DNA of 64,000 nt from an uncultured Pelagibacteraceae bacterium. Its GTDB lineage: Bacteria > Pseudomonadota > Alphaproteobacteria > Pelagibacterales > Pelagibacteraceae. Below the pieces are notes generated by a model. It made no database searches. It saw only the letters and a program-made list of their open reading frames with translations, and had not been told where the DNA came from. Location of the stretch: positions 1 through 64,000 of the forward strand of contig CACJEN010000003.1 of assembly GCA_902592445.1 (NCBI GenBank). The letters are read 5' to 3'. Numbering within the stretch: position 1 is the first letter of the stretch; every line of letters starts with the position of its first letter. The position numbers were made by a program, and so were the translations under genes. Below are positions 37,062 to 47,307 of the stretch, in pieces.

Positions 37062-38064
37062 AATCAATTTGTTTTTATTGCAATCAAACTTATATGCAAC
37101 CGAAAAAAAATACGAGAAAGATGAAAAAGGAATTTTGTCGCTCATGTATCATAGATTTGAGGAAAATAAGTATCCATCAACTAATATTAAGATGGATGTA
37201 TTTAAAAAACATATAGAGATAATAAAAAAAAATAATTTTGAATTTTTTGATCCAAAAGATTTTGATAAAGAATTTTATAATGTGAAAATTAATAAAAAAA
37301 TTCTTATTACTATAGATGATGCTTTTTTATCATTCTATAACAATGCTTGGCCTTTTCTAAAGGAAAATCAAATTCCTTTTATTTTATTTACATCCACTGA
37401 GACTTTAGGAAACAAAGGTTATATGACTATGGATCAATTAAAAGAAGTTGAGTCATATAGCTTTGCATATTTAGGAAATCACTCTCACTCTCATGAATAC
37501 ATGGTAGATTTTAATTTTGAGAAGTACAAACAAGATATAGATAAATCTATTGATATTTTCAATGCCCAATTTAATTATAATCCAATTTTTTTTTCATATC
37601 CTTTTGGAGAATACAGCTTAGATCAAAAAAAATATATTTCATCAAAATTTAAATTTGCATTCGGTCAACACTCTGGTGTTATTGATCTTAACAAAGATCC
37701 GTATGAACTTCCAAGATTTCCGATTAATGAAAAGTATGGTGATCTCAAAAGATTTGAATTTTTAATTAAACTACTTCCACTTCAATTTAATAAAATCTCT
37801 CCTGAAGATAAACTAGTTGTCAATAATAATCCTCCAAAAATGATTATAGATTTTTTTAAGGAGCAAAAAAATTTAAATAAAATAAGTTGTTTTTCCGACG
37901 AAGGAGGTTCTTGGGATACTTCAAATATAAATTTAAAAGAAAACCAGCTCAGAATTTACTTTAGAGAAAAATTTAATTTTAGAAGAGGTAGGATAAATTG
38001 TTCTTTAAACGATGTAGATGGGTGGAGATGGTTAGGAACTCAATTTTCAATAGACTTAAATTAA
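37009..38064 (+). CDS. Polysaccharide deacetylase (NodB-type), secreted
   Basis: A 351-residue exported protein. A hydrophobic N-terminal signal (about residues 5-30, ending NLYATE) is followed by a NodB domain: LITIDDAFLSF (the catalytic Asp pair), GNHSHSHEYM (metal-binding HxxxH) and SYPFGEY. Such enzymes remove N-acetyl or related groups from glycans. The last 100 residues form a separate uncharacterised domain. The ATG at 37009 is the only good start and lies within tsaB on the other strand. Confidence 0.8.
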   Translation: MIEKKILSLAASITKLVIINLFLLQSNLYATEKKYEKDEKGILSLMYHRFEENKYPSTNIKMDVFKKHIEIIKKNNFEFFDPKDFDKEFYNVKINKKILITIDDAFLSFYNNAWPFLKENQIPFILFTSTETLGNKGYMTMDQLKEVESYSFAYLGNHSHSHEYMVDFNFEKYKQDIDKSIDIFNAQFNYNPIFFSYPFGEYSLDQKKYISSKFKFAFGQHSGVIDLNKDPYELPRFPINEKYGDLKRFEFLIKLLPLQFNKISPEDKLVVNNNPPKMIIDFFKEQKNLNKISCFSDEGGSWDTSNINLKENQLRIYFREKFNFRRGRINCSLNDVDGWRWLGTQFSIDLN

Positions 38065-39195
38065 ATTTTTTAATTTTTTGGTTGTTGGCAAAATTTTAAC
38101 ATCATCAAATTCAGTAAGAGAATTTTGCTCAATAATTTTTTTTAGTATTTTTGTATATTCAATGCCTGTTTCGGCATATTTATCTAAAAAATTTACGAGT
38201 TTTAGACTATTAAGCCTACCATTATTATCTCTTTGAATTGCTCTTTCTTTTCTAAATTCTTTATAACCTGAATGAGTATTTAAATTTCTTTGGTATGCCT
38301 TAACTGATGCTTTTAAAACTTTAAACTTAGCAATCTTATGTTTTGAACCTATTTCTGCTCCAGCTGGTTTGATGCCTTCTCCAGACCAGGTCCATTGACC
38401 GAAAAGTGCATTTCCCTCCTGGGCAAATCGTGATGTACCCCATCCAGTTTCTTTTGCTGCTTGTGCAATTGCTAAAGAGGCGGGTATTTCGTCCATTCTT
38501 ATTTTTAAGGTTGAAAAATCGTTACTTTTTACTCCATATTGTTTAAATTTTTCTGATAACCATTCCCTCTCTGAATTTGAATTATTATTTTTATTTAAAA
38601 TTGCAAAAAGTTTTTTCCTATCTAGACGTATTTTTGTATTCTCCTCAATTATTAAGGGAAGAACAATCTGTATAAACAGATTTTTTCTCTTTTGCGTATT
38701 TTCTATTTTTTTCATTTCTAAAGGCAAATGATCAATAGAATTTCCAATGTTTACTAACTTTGTTTCTTTTACTTTTTTAAGATCATATTTGGTATCTTCA
38801 AAAAGCTGCACGATTGTGGAGGCGCTTAATCTTGAAGTATTTAAGTTATTACTATCAGAATTAAACACATCTATGTCATCATATACATTTTCTAAGCTAG
38901 TTTCTTCATCTGAATAGTCTTTTTTTTGAAAAATATCTTTGTTATTTAGTGTTAAATCAAAATTTTTTTTGGAAATGTTTGAAATTTCAATATTAGGTTT
39001 AAAGTTTTCATCCATAAAATTCGTTATCACTGGTAACCCAAAGAAAAACAAAATTAAGATTGAGCTAGATAAAGAAAATTTAAATAAACTTTTGTAATCT
39101 TTTTTAAAAATTCTTTTATTATTGCTTTTGAATTTTTTAAATTTTATTGAGTTTGATTTAATGAAGATTGATTCGTTTCTGTTTTTTTTATACAT
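38056..39195 (-). CDS. Bax-like glucosaminidase-domain protein
   Basis: A 379-residue peptidoglycan hydrolase candidate. One N-terminal membrane helix (residues about 37-56) anchors it, then a low-complexity Asn/Asp-rich stretch (60-140), and a C-terminal glucosaminidase domain with SLAIAQAAKETGWGTSRF, GNALFGQWTW and KASVKAYQRNLNTHSGYKEFR, close to Escherichia coli Bax. The catalytic Glu is in AKETGWG. Its 3' end overlaps the convergent deacetylase by nine bases. Confidence 0.82.
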   Translation of the reverse strand: MYKKNRNESIFIKSNSIKFKKFKSNNKRIFKKDYKSLFKFSLSSSILILFFFGLPVITNFMDENFKPNIEISNISKKNFDLTLNNKDIFQKKDYSDEETSLENVYDDIDVFNSDSNNLNTSRLSASTIVQLFEDTKYDLKKVKETKLVNIGNSIDHLPLEMKKIENTQKRKNLFIQIVLPLIIEENTKIRLDRKKLFAILNKNNNSNSEREWLSEKFKQYGVKSNDFSTLKIRMDEIPASLAIAQAAKETGWGTSRFAQEGNALFGQWTWSGEGIKPAGAEIGSKHKIAKFKVLKASVKAYQRNLNTHSGYKEFRKERAIQRDNNGRLNSLKLVNFLDKYAETGIEYTKILKKIIEQNSLTEFDDVKILPTTKKLKNLI

Positions 39196-39235
39196 AAAAT
39201 GTATGCAAGATATTATATTAAAATAAATGGATATT

Positions 39236-39778
39236 TTAAACCGCTAAAACTTCTTTGACTTCAGGAATATAATGCGTTAACAAATTTTGAACACCTTGTT
39301 TTAGCGTCATAGTTGAGGAGGGGCATCCTGAACAGCTCCCCTTTAGTTCAACTTTAACTTTGCCATCAATAAATTCTTTAAAACTTATATCACCGCCATC
39401 TTTGGCAACTGCAGGTCTTACTTTTGTTTCTAAAATATGAATAATTTTTTTTTCTATTTCGCTTAAACTTTCTTCTCTTTCATTTTGATTTAATTTATCA
39501 ATAATACATTTATTTCCCTCAGCATAATATTCGTTTATGTATGATATAATTATGTGTTGAATATCGTCCCAATTACCCTCATTTAACTTGTTAATTGATA
39601 AAAAATCTTTGCCTAAAAAAATGCCAGTTACGCCATTAATAGAAAGAATATTTCTTAATAAAGTATTTTTTGTATCTTCTTTGTTAAGTATTTCATGGCT
39701 ACCATCATTGGACACTATTCTCCCTGGGATAAACTTTAATGAGTTAGGGTTAGGTGTTTTTTGGGTTTGTACAAACAT
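39236..39778 (-). CDS. Nfu-type Fe-S scaffold
   Basis: A 180-residue Fe-S cluster carrier. The N-terminal Nfu domain is recognised by QTQKTPNPNSLKFIPG, and the C-terminal NifU domain by the CxxC pair in GSCSGCPSSTMTLKQG. This two-domain layout is the mitochondrial and alphaproteobacterial NFU1 form. It would deliver clusters to client proteins such as the many Fe-S enzymes of the genome. A separate gene with its own short upstream gap. Confidence 0.93.
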   Translation of the reverse strand: MFVQTQKTPNPNSLKFIPGRIVSNDGSHEILNKEDTKNTLLRNILSINGVTGIFLGKDFLSINKLNEGNWDDIQHIIISYINEYYAEGNKCIIDKLNQNEREESLSEIEKKIIHILETKVRPAVAKDGGDISFKEFIDGKVKVELKGSCSGCPSSTMTLKQGVQNLLTHYIPEVKEVLAV

Positions 39779-39815
39779 AAATATTATATAGTGCTTTAAA
39801 TAAAATTTTAAATAG

Positions 39816-40817
39816 TTAAAAACCGATTATTTTTTTTATTTCTTTAACTTTCTTTTCGGCTATTTCATTTGCTTTTTCAGCGCCAGTTAATAAAATTTTG
39901 TCCAAATAATCACTATTATTTAATAATTTATTTATTTCACTGGCTATTGGGGAAATTTTATCAATTAATTGTTCTGAAAGGTTATTTTTAAACTCAGAGA
40001 AATTTTTACCTCCGAACTCCTTTAGTGTGACATCAATATTTTGATTTTTTAAATTTGAATATATTCCAATTAGATTTTCTGCCTCTGGCCTATTTTCTAA
40101 TTCTTCTATATTACTTGGAATTGGATTTGCATCAGTTTTAGCTTTTTTAATTTTGTTAATAATTGAATCATTACTATCTTTCAAATTTATCCTGCTTAAA
40201 TCTGATGCGTCTGATTTACTCATTTTTTTTAAACCATCTTTAAGGCTCATAATTCTAGAAAACTGTTTCTGAATTAATGGCTCTGGAGGAACTAGAAAAT
40301 CATTTACTTTGTAGTCGTTGTTAAATTTCTGAGCAATATCACGACAAAGTTCTAAGTGTTGTTTCTGATCATCCCCAACTGGAACATGTGTTGCATCATA
40401 CAACATAATATCTGCAGCCATAAGAATAGGATAAATGTAGAGGCCTACACTTGCTTTCTCCTTGTCCTTGCCAGCTTTCTCCTTGAATTGTGTCATCCTA
40501 TTAAGCCAACCCATCCTTCCAATGCAACTCAATATCCAAGAGCCTTCTGAGTGTGCGGGAACTAGAGATTGATTGAACAAAATACTTTCATTTGGATTAA
40601 GTCCACTTGCAATAAAGGTCGCTGCAGTTTCTCTAATATTATTTTTAAGTTCTTTTGGATCCTGTTTTAAAGTAATTGCATGTAAGTCAACAACGCAGTA
40701 AATGCAATCATTATCCTTTTCATTTTGCAATTCTACAAAATTTTTAATTGCTCCCAAATAATTTCCTAGGTGTAAATTTCCTGTTGGCTGTACTCCTGAG
40801 AAAATTTTTTTTGCCAT
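39816..40817 (-). CDS. trpS: Tryptophanyl-tRNA synthetase
   Basis: Charges tRNA-Trp. A class I synthetase with the HIGH-type TGNLHLGNYLGA, the adenylate segment LMAADIMLYDATHVPVGDDQ and KMSKSDASD. 333 residues, the usual length. It follows murJ by four bases on the same strand, so it is likely transcribed with it. Confidence 0.97.
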   Translation of the reverse strand: MAKKIFSGVQPTGNLHLGNYLGAIKNFVELQNEKDNDCIYCVVDLHAITLKQDPKELKNNIRETAATFIASGLNPNESILFNQSLVPAHSEGSWILSCIGRMGWLNRMTQFKEKAGKDKEKASVGLYIYPILMAADIMLYDATHVPVGDDQKQHLELCRDIAQKFNNDYKVNDFLVPPEPLIQKQFSRIMSLKDGLKKMSKSDASDLSRINLKDSNDSIINKIKKAKTDANPIPSNIEELENRPEAENLIGIYSNLKNQNIDVTLKEFGGKNFSEFKNNLSEQLIDKISPIASEINKLLNNSDYLDKILLTGAEKANEIAEKKVKEIKKIIGF

Positions 40818-40821
40818 AAGG

Positions 40822-42351
40822 TCAATATTTTATTTTAATATCTGATATTTTGAAAGCCTTAGTAATAATAGATATAAAAATATACACTATAAACGTAATG
40901 ACTACCAAAATAATAATGGATAAAAATTTATAGTTATTCTCATAAGTCAAATATTCAGAAAAAAGTTTGATTAAATATATAAATATACTCAAAGTGATAA
41001 AATTAGAAAAAAGAATTTTTAAAATTGAAAAATGAAAATTTCTTGAAAATTTAAAGTAACCTTTATTAATAACTAAAATCATTAAAATTATTCCATTTAG
41101 CCAGGATGATATTGTTGTTGCAATTGGTATAATTATAAACCCAATACTGTTGAAAAAAATAACACTAATTAATACGTTAACAATTACTGAAATAATAGAA
41201 ATTTTAAAGGGTGTATTTGTATCATTTCTAGCAAACAAAAAACTAGAGAATATTTTTATCAATGAAAAGGCAGGCAAACCAAGAGAAAAATAAAATAATG
41301 CTTTAGCTGAATTTTTTACACTTTCAGTATCAAATGATCCATACCCAAATAATGATGATGTTATTTCCTCTGATGCAAAAATCAAAGCAAAAGATGCTGG
41401 CAAACTTAGAAATAAACTTAATTCCAAAGCTTTATTTTGTATTTCTGAAATTTTTAATTTGTTTTTTGATTGAACATGTTTGCTTAAATTTGGAAGTATA
41501 ACTGTGCCAATTGCTATTCCTGCTATTGCAAGATTTATCTGATAAATTCTATCAGCGTAATATAAATATGATACTGCACTTGCTTGAAAGGAAGCAATAA
41601 TTGTACCAATCAAAATATTTATTTGGGTTACGCCTGATGCAAATATACTTGGTAGAAGTTTTTTAAAAAATAAATTAATTTTTTTATTAATTTTAATGTT
41701 AAAATTTAAATTCGGTAAATAGAATTTTCTTACAAAAAAAATAAGAAATATAAACTGTATTAGTCCAGCAATTGATACTGTGTATGATAGATAATAAACT
41801 AATGTATCTCCAAACTTATTTGCAAAGATTAAACACAAAATTAATAAAAAATTTAAAATTATTGGTGCAGCTGCAGCAGCTGCGAACTTATTATGAGAAT
41901 TTAAAATTGCAGATAAAAAAGAAGCAAGAGAAATAAAAAGCAAAAATGGAAAAGTAATCCTAGTTAAATTTATAGCTAATTGCAATTTTTCTTTATCATC
42001 AATAAATCCAGGAGCTATAATTTTAACAAAGCCTGGCATAAAAATTTCTATCAAAATAGTGATAATCAATAGTGAAAATACTAATAAATTAAAAACTGAA
42101 TTGGCAAATTCTCGAGCTTTATTTTTACCTTTGATAAGTTCACTAGAATAAGATGGTACAAAAGCAGCATTAAAAGTACCTTCAGAAAATAACCTTCTAA
42201 ATGTATTTGGAATTCTGAATGCAACAAAAAAAGCGTCTGTCAATGGCCCTGAGCCTAGAAAAAGAGCGATAAAAAAATCCCTCACATAACCAAGTATTCT
42301 ACTTATTATAACAAAAAAACTAAATGTGCCAGTTGACTTAATTATGTTCAT
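40822..42351 (-). CDS. murJ: Lipid II flippase MurJ
   Basis: Flips lipid II across the inner membrane for peptidoglycan synthesis. A 509-residue protein with about 13-14 hydrophobic helices. MurJ hallmarks: SRILGYVRDFFIA, GPLTDAFFVAFRIPN, FRRLFSEGTFNAAFVPSY and the second-half repeat YYADRIYQ. Downstream trpS is co-oriented. It diverges from maeB with 50 bases between the starts. Confidence 0.95.
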   Translation of the reverse strand: MNIIKSTGTFSFFVIISRILGYVRDFFIALFLGSGPLTDAFFVAFRIPNTFRRLFSEGTFNAAFVPSYSSELIKGKNKAREFANSVFNLLVFSLLIITILIEIFMPGFVKIIAPGFIDDKEKLQLAINLTRITFPFLLFISLASFLSAILNSHNKFAAAAAAPIILNFLLILCLIFANKFGDTLVYYLSYTVSIAGLIQFIFLIFFVRKFYLPNLNFNIKINKKINLFFKKLLPSIFASGVTQINILIGTIIASFQASAVSYLYYADRIYQINLAIAGIAIGTVILPNLSKHVQSKNKLKISEIQNKALELSLFLSLPASFALIFASEEITSSLFGYGSFDTESVKNSAKALFYFSLGLPAFSLIKIFSSFLFARNDTNTPFKISIISVIVNVLISVIFFNSIGFIIIPIATTISSWLNGIILMILVINKGYFKFSRNFHFSILKILFSNFITLSIFIYLIKLFSEYLTYENNYKFLSIIILVVITFIVYIFISIITKAFKISDIKIKY

Positions 42352-42401
42352 AAATCATATTAGAGTTAATTTAGATCTAATTGTATATTTAATTACCCAA
42401 A

Positions 42402-44690
42402 ATGAAAAAAGTTAAAATTGAACATTATTCGGATAAAGAGGCTCTCGATTTTCATACAAACGAGAAATCAGGAAAAATTGAAATAAATTCGTCTAAGCCA
42501 ATGACTACAAAAAGAGATTTAGCACTTGCATATTCTCCAGGTGTTGCAGCTCCAGTTAAAGCTATTGCTGAGAATCCTGACCTTGCATATGAATACACAA
42601 CAAAAGGTAATTTAGTTGCGGTAATTAGCAATGGATCTGCGATCTTAGGTCTTGGTAATTTGGGGGCTATTGCTTCTAAACCTGTAATGGAGGGAAAAGC
42701 AGTATTATTTAAAAGATTTGCAGATATTGATTCTATAGATTTGGAAATAGATTCAAACGATACTAATGAAATAATAAATTCAATTAAAAATTTTGCGAAA
42801 AGTTTTGGGGGGATCAATTTAGAGGATATTGCTGCTCCAGACTGTTTTATAATTGAGGAAAAGCTGAAAGAAATTCTAGATATCCCTGTTTTTCATGACG
42901 ACCAGCACGGAACTGCAATTATTACAACTGCAGCATTGATTAATGCAGTAGATATCGCAAAAAAGAATTTAAAAAAAATTAAAATTGTTATTAATGGAGC
43001 TGGAGCAGCAGCTATGGCCTGTGCTAATTTATTTAAAAGTTCAGGAGTACCTCAAAAAAATATTACAATGTTAGATAGAAAGGGAGTAATTTACAGAGGA
43101 AGAGATAATTTAAATCAATGGAAATCAGCTCATGCAGTTGAAACAAATAATAGAACACTAACCGATGCAATAAATAATGCTGATGTATTTTTAGGATTAT
43201 CCGCAGCAGGAGCCCTTAAAACAGAAATGGTTAAAAAGATGGCAAAGAACCCTATTATCTTTGCTTGTGCAAATCCAGACCCTGAAATAACTCCAGAAAA
43301 AGTTGAGGAAGTTAGAAGTGATGCAATCATTGCTACAGGAAGATCAGATTACCCTAATCAAGTAAACAACCTAATTGGTTTCCCCTATATATTTAGAGGA
43401 GCATTAGATGTGAGAGCAAAAACAATTAATGAGGAGATGAAAACAGCCGCGGCACACGCAATAGCAAAGCTTGCAAGAGAAATTGTGCCAGAGGAAGTTG
43501 CTGCAGCTATGGGAGGTGAAACACCCTCTTATGGAAAAGAATACATCATACCGTCCACATTTGATCCAAGATTAATAAGTGTTATTCCTGTTGCAGTTGC
43601 AAAAGCTGCAATGGCAAGTGGTGTTGCAAGAAAAAATATTGAAAATTTTGATGTATACTCTGAAAGACTTAAACAAAGATTAGATCCGTCGGTAACTATA
43701 ATGCAAGGAATAAACTCAAAAATTAAAAAAAATAAAAAAAGAGTTGTATTTGCAGATGGGGAAGATGAAAATACACTTAAAGCTGCAATAGCATTTAAAA
43801 ATAGCAATCTTGGAACGCCTATAATTGTTGCGAAGGAGAAAGTTGTAAAAGAAAGGCTGAAGGAAATTGGTTATGGAGAAAATTTTGATATTGAAATTGT
43901 GAATTCAACTAAAAAAGATAAGAGAGAAAAATATGTAAATTTTCTATTTAAAAAATTACAAAGAGAAGAAGGTTTGCTGGAGAGAGATTGTGATCGATTG
44001 GTTAGAAACGATCGAGTGATCTGGGGTTCTTGCATGGTAGCATGTGGCGATGCTGATGCAATGGTAACCGGAAATACTAGAAGATATGCTCAGTCACTTC
44101 AAAAAATTAAAAAAGTTGTTGATCCAAGGTCTGGTGAAATAATGTTTGGACTAAATATGGTTGTAAATAAAGGAAAAACTGTATTCATAGGGGATACTAG
44201 CGTTCACGAATACCCAACATCAGAACAATTAGCTGAAATAGCAATTTCAGCTGCAAGAGTAGTAAGACTCTTTGGTTTTGATCCAAAAGTTGCCTTTCTT
44301 TCTCATTCAACTTTTGGACAGCCTTTAACCAGCAGAACAAAACACATTAGAGATGCTGTAGAAATCTTAAAAAATAAAGAAGTAGATTTTAAATTTGATG
44401 GAGATATGCAACCAGATGTGGCTCTTAACAATGAATATGCAGATCTATATCCCTTTTCAGAAATTGTTGGAAAAGCAAATATATTAATTATGCCTGGACA
44501 ACATAGTGCAACGATTTCACACAAAATGATGAAATCTCTGGGGGGAGCTAAGGTAATTGGTCCTTTATTAATAGGTTTAGGACAGCCGATTGAAATAGCA
44601 CCACTAAGATCCTCAACGTCTGACATATTAAATTTAGCGTCAGTAGCTGCATATTCTGCAGGAGTGATAAATTATAGGAAACCAAATTAA
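42402..44690 (+). CDS. maeB: NADP-dependent malic enzyme (MaeB type, with PTA-like domain)
   Basis: Converts malate to pyruvate. The N-terminal malic-enzyme half has DLALAYSPGVAAP, the malate/metal part DDQHGTA and the cofactor loop VINGAGAAAMACANLF; the C-terminal half (from about residue 430) is a phosphotransacetylase-like domain (KRVVFADGEDENTLKAA, MVTGNTRRYAQSL) that in relatives binds acetyl-CoA as a regulator rather than catalysing. 762 residues, as usual. It ends in a four-base overlap with the BON-lipoprotein gene on the other strand. Confidence 0.96.
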   Translation: MKKVKIEHYSDKEALDFHTNEKSGKIEINSSKPMTTKRDLALAYSPGVAAPVKAIAENPDLAYEYTTKGNLVAVISNGSAILGLGNLGAIASKPVMEGKAVLFKRFADIDSIDLEIDSNDTNEIINSIKNFAKSFGGINLEDIAAPDCFIIEEKLKEILDIPVFHDDQHGTAIITTAALINAVDIAKKNLKKIKIVINGAGAAAMACANLFKSSGVPQKNITMLDRKGVIYRGRDNLNQWKSAHAVETNNRTLTDAINNADVFLGLSAAGALKTEMVKKMAKNPIIFACANPDPEITPEKVEEVRSDAIIATGRSDYPNQVNNLIGFPYIFRGALDVRAKTINEEMKTAAAHAIAKLAREIVPEEVAAAMGGETPSYGKEYIIPSTFDPRLISVIPVAVAKAAMASGVARKNIENFDVYSERLKQRLDPSVTIMQGINSKIKKNKKRVVFADGEDENTLKAAIAFKNSNLGTPIIVAKEKVVKERLKEIGYGENFDIEIVNSTKKDKREKYVNFLFKKLQREEGLLERDCDRLVRNDRVIWGSCMVACGDADAMVTGNTRRYAQSLQKIKKVVDPRSGEIMFGLNMVVNKGKTVFIGDTSVHEYPTSEQLAEIAISAARVVRLFGFDPKVAFLSHSTFGQPLTSRTKHIRDAVEILKNKEVDFKFDGDMQPDVALNNEYADLYPFSEIVGKANILIMPGQHSATISHKMMKSLGGAKVIGPLLIGLGQPIEIAPLRSSTSDILNLASVAAYSAGVINYRKPN

Positions 44691-45280
44691 TTTTTGACTA
44701 TCCTAAGATCTTCTACCAACAAAATGCTGGAGATTACATCCTCTACATCAAGTATTTGCTTTGCTTCATTAATTACCTCAGCTCTTTCGACTTCACTTTG
44801 AGCAATACCATATATGTAAATTTTTTTTTTGTGAGTATCTATGTTGTAATTAGAGGATTTAATTTGTTTTGAAGCTATCATTGCGGTTCTTAACTGAGAG
44901 GTAATCAATAGGTCTTTGGTGTATTGTTGAAAATTAAATTTTTCTTTTATCTTAAGATCATTCTTTACAGACCTAGTACCTTTTATCTCCCATGCTAATT
45001 TTGTAATTTTTAATTTTTCTTCAGCTGTTTGTACTTTACCAGTAATAAAAATTCTACCGTCAATGACTTTTGGTTTAACAACTAATAAATATTTAGCATT
45101 CATATTTATAATTTTAGCACTTAAATTTTTTTGCATTATATTATCATCTATTTGTGTTCCTATTGTTCTAGGGTCTGTAGCAATTGATACTCCAGTACCA
45201 AGTACACCAGAGGAGGATACCCCAACACATCCATTTAACATAATTAGGAATATAATAAGATAGATTTTATATTTAATCAT
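44687..45280 (-). CDS. BON-domain lipoprotein (DolP/YraP-like)
   Basis: An outer-membrane lipoprotein of 197 residues. The signal ends in the lipobox LNGC, followed by two BON domains (about residues 50-110, with DGRIFITGKVQTAEEK and TRSVKNDLKI, and 118-190, with KIYIYGIAQSEVERAEV and VEDVISSILLV). Escherichia coli DolP has the same lipobox-BON-BON plan and lies in the yraL-yraM-yraN-yraO-yraP group; here rsmI (yraL) and an LpoA-like gene (yraM) are its neighbours, supporting the assignment. The ATG overlaps the end of rsmI. Confidence 0.82.
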   Translation of the reverse strand: MIKYKIYLIIFLIMLNGCVGVSSSGVLGTGVSIATDPRTIGTQIDDNIMQKNLSAKIINMNAKYLLVVKPKVIDGRIFITGKVQTAEEKLKITKLAWEIKGTRSVKNDLKIKEKFNFQQYTKDLLITSQLRTAMIASKQIKSSNYNIDTHKKKIYIYGIAQSEVERAEVINEAKQILDVEDVISSILLVEDLRIVKN

Positions 45281-46127
45281 TTTTAACTTCTAAACAAAAA
45301 CTATACACAGCTTTTTTTTGAATTTTTTTTTCACTACAAATTATTTCAACCACATTTTTAACAGTTTTAGTTTTTAATAGTTTTTTTATCTTTTTTTTAT
45401 CTGATTCTTTTAATTCAATTAACTTTTTTTGGATATTTTTATTCTCTGAGATTATGACTGTTACTTCACCCTTTTTAGATATGATTAGATCATCTAAATT
45501 ATCTGATGAAATTCTTATATATTCTTCATGAAACTTTGTAATTTCTCTACAAATTAATATTTCTCTTTTTGGAAAATATATTTTTAAATCACTTATTATT
45601 TTATAAAGTTTATTGGGAGAAATAAAAAATATAACTGTACACCCATGATTTGATGCTTTTTCTAAAGTGTTATATAGATTTTTTTTCTTCTCAGGCAAAA
45701 AACCTAAGAATAGATATCTATCTGAAAAACCACTAATTGATATGCCTGCACCTACTGACGAAGGTCCAGGGATTGGAAAAATATCGATTGAATTATTAAC
45801 ACACTCTTGAATAAGTAATCTTCCTGGATCTGATATTGTAGGTGTTCCAGCATCTGATATTAAACAAATAATTTTTTTCTGAGCAAGACTTTTTATAATT
45901 TCTTCAACTTTTTCTCTTTCGTTAAATTTATGATATGAAATAAGCTGCTTTTTGATTTTGAAGTGATTTAAAAGTTTTTTTGAAACACGTGTATCTTCAC
46001 ACAAAATTAGATCGCATTTTTTAAGTACTTCTAAAGCTCTTAAAGTTATATCTCCAAGATTTCCAATCGGTGTAGCAACACAATATAGCCCAGGTTTAAG
46101 TTTATTTAATATTTTATCATGATGCAT
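45273..46127 (-). CDS. rsmI: 16S rRNA 2'-O-methyltransferase RsmI
   Basis: Methylates ribose of C1402 in 16S rRNA. A tetrapyrrole-methylase-fold protein of 284 residues with GLYCVATPIGNLGDITLRAL, CEDTRVSKKLL, SDAGTPTISDPG and PGPSSVGAGISISG. It diverges from the LpoA-like gene with 28 bases between starts, the same divergent arrangement as yraL/yraM in Escherichia coli. Confidence 0.95.
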   Translation of the reverse strand: MHHDKILNKLKPGLYCVATPIGNLGDITLRALEVLKKCDLILCEDTRVSKKLLNHFKIKKQLISYHKFNEREKVEEIIKSLAQKKIICLISDAGTPTISDPGRLLIQECVNNSIDIFPIPGPSSVGAGISISGFSDRYLFLGFLPEKKKNLYNTLEKASNHGCTVIFFISPNKLYKIISDLKIYFPKREILICREITKFHEEYIRISSDNLDDLIISKKGEVTVIISENKNIQKKLIELKESDKKKIKKLLKTKTVKNVVEIICSEKKIQKKAVYSFCLEVKND

Positions 46128-46155
46128 AATTTAAAATTATATTATTAATAATTAA

Positions 46156-47307
46156 ATGAAAACTTTATTTAAAAAAATATTAATTTTAATCTCTATATTC
46201 TTATTACCTTCAAGCAAAATATTTGCTGAAGACAAAATTAGAATTGGTCTTGTAGTACCTTTAAGTGGAGAATATTCATCTATTGGGGACTCAATTATTA
46301 AATCAACAAGACTTGCACTTAATAAAATTAATGATGAGAAATTTGAAATTGTGCCAGGAGATACAAAAGCCAATCCAATTGATGCATTACAAGCATCTAA
46401 AAGCCTTTATGATCAAGGCATCAAAATTATTATAGGTCCAGTTTTTAATGAAAGCACAAAGTATCTTGAAGAGTTAAATGAAGTAACTTTTATATCTTTT
46501 ACAAATAAAATTTATGGGAATCCTCCAAATGTAATAAGTGCTGGTGTTAATGCAATTTCTCAATTTCAAACAATTGATAAATTTAGGAATTTAAATGAAA
46601 TTCAAAGGACTGTTATATTAATTCCTAAAAGTGACTATCAAAAGGAAGTTGAACAGGCCATAAAAAAAACAAAACTAAAATTAAAAGATAAATTTTTTTA
46701 TGATATGGACCCTACATTGCTTACTTCACAAATCGAAAAAGTTACAAGATACCCAGAAAGGAAACAAAATTTACTTAACGAAATTAAAAGGATAGAGAAC
46801 TCATCATTAATAGATAAAGAAAAAAAATTAGAGGAACTAAATAAAAAAGATACTCTGGGCGGGATAAACTTTGACTCAGTTATTATTGCTGACTTTGGTG
46901 AAAGTTTGAAGAGTGTAGCTACATCTCTTTTATATACAGATGTTTCTTCAAAAAGAATTTCTTACATTACTTTAAATCAGTGGTTTGATAATTCACTTTT
47001 AAAAGAAACTTCACTTCAACCAATTTACTTTCCATCAATTAATAAAAAAAATTTTGAATTGTTTAAGCTTGAGTATGCTAATGCTTACAAGAAAAAGGCT
47101 AATCAAATTTCCTTTTTAAGTTATGATCTCGTCGGCTTAATTTACTTTTTAATTTATAGTAATAATTTTGATCAAGATAAAAAAATATTTTATGAAAAAA
47201 ATAAATTCAAAGGAAAAATAGGTGTTTTTGAGATTGACAAAAATACAATTACACACCAATTAAATTTTTACAGTATCAATAATGAAAAATTTATAAAAAT
47301 TTTTTAA
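46156..47307 (+). CDS. Penicillin-binding protein activator (LpoA-like periplasmic-binding fold)
   Basis: A 383-residue exported protein. A signal peptide (residues 1-24, ending KIFAED) is followed by a type I periplasmic-binding fold starting KIRIGLVVPLSGEYSSIGDSI. The C-terminal domain of LpoA has this fold, and the position opposite rsmI matches. No lipobox cysteine is visible and no transporter genes are nearby, so it is not likely an ABC-transport binding protein. The role in activating a PBP is inferred from synteny. Its 3' end overlaps rdgB by 17 bases. Confidence 0.72.
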   Translation: MKTLFKKILILISIFLLPSSKIFAEDKIRIGLVVPLSGEYSSIGDSIIKSTRLALNKINDEKFEIVPGDTKANPIDALQASKSLYDQGIKIIIGPVFNESTKYLEELNEVTFISFTNKIYGNPPNVISAGVNAISQFQTIDKFRNLNEIQRTVILIPKSDYQKEVEQAIKKTKLKLKDKFFYDMDPTLLTSQIEKVTRYPERKQNLLNEIKRIENSSLIDKEKKLEELNKKDTLGGINFDSVIIADFGESLKSVATSLLYTDVSSKRISYITLNQWFDNSLLKETSLQPIYFPSINKKNFELFKLEYANAYKKKANQISFLSYDLVGLIYFLIYSNNFDQDKKIFYEKNKFKGKIGVFEIDKNTITHQLNFYSINNEKFIKIF

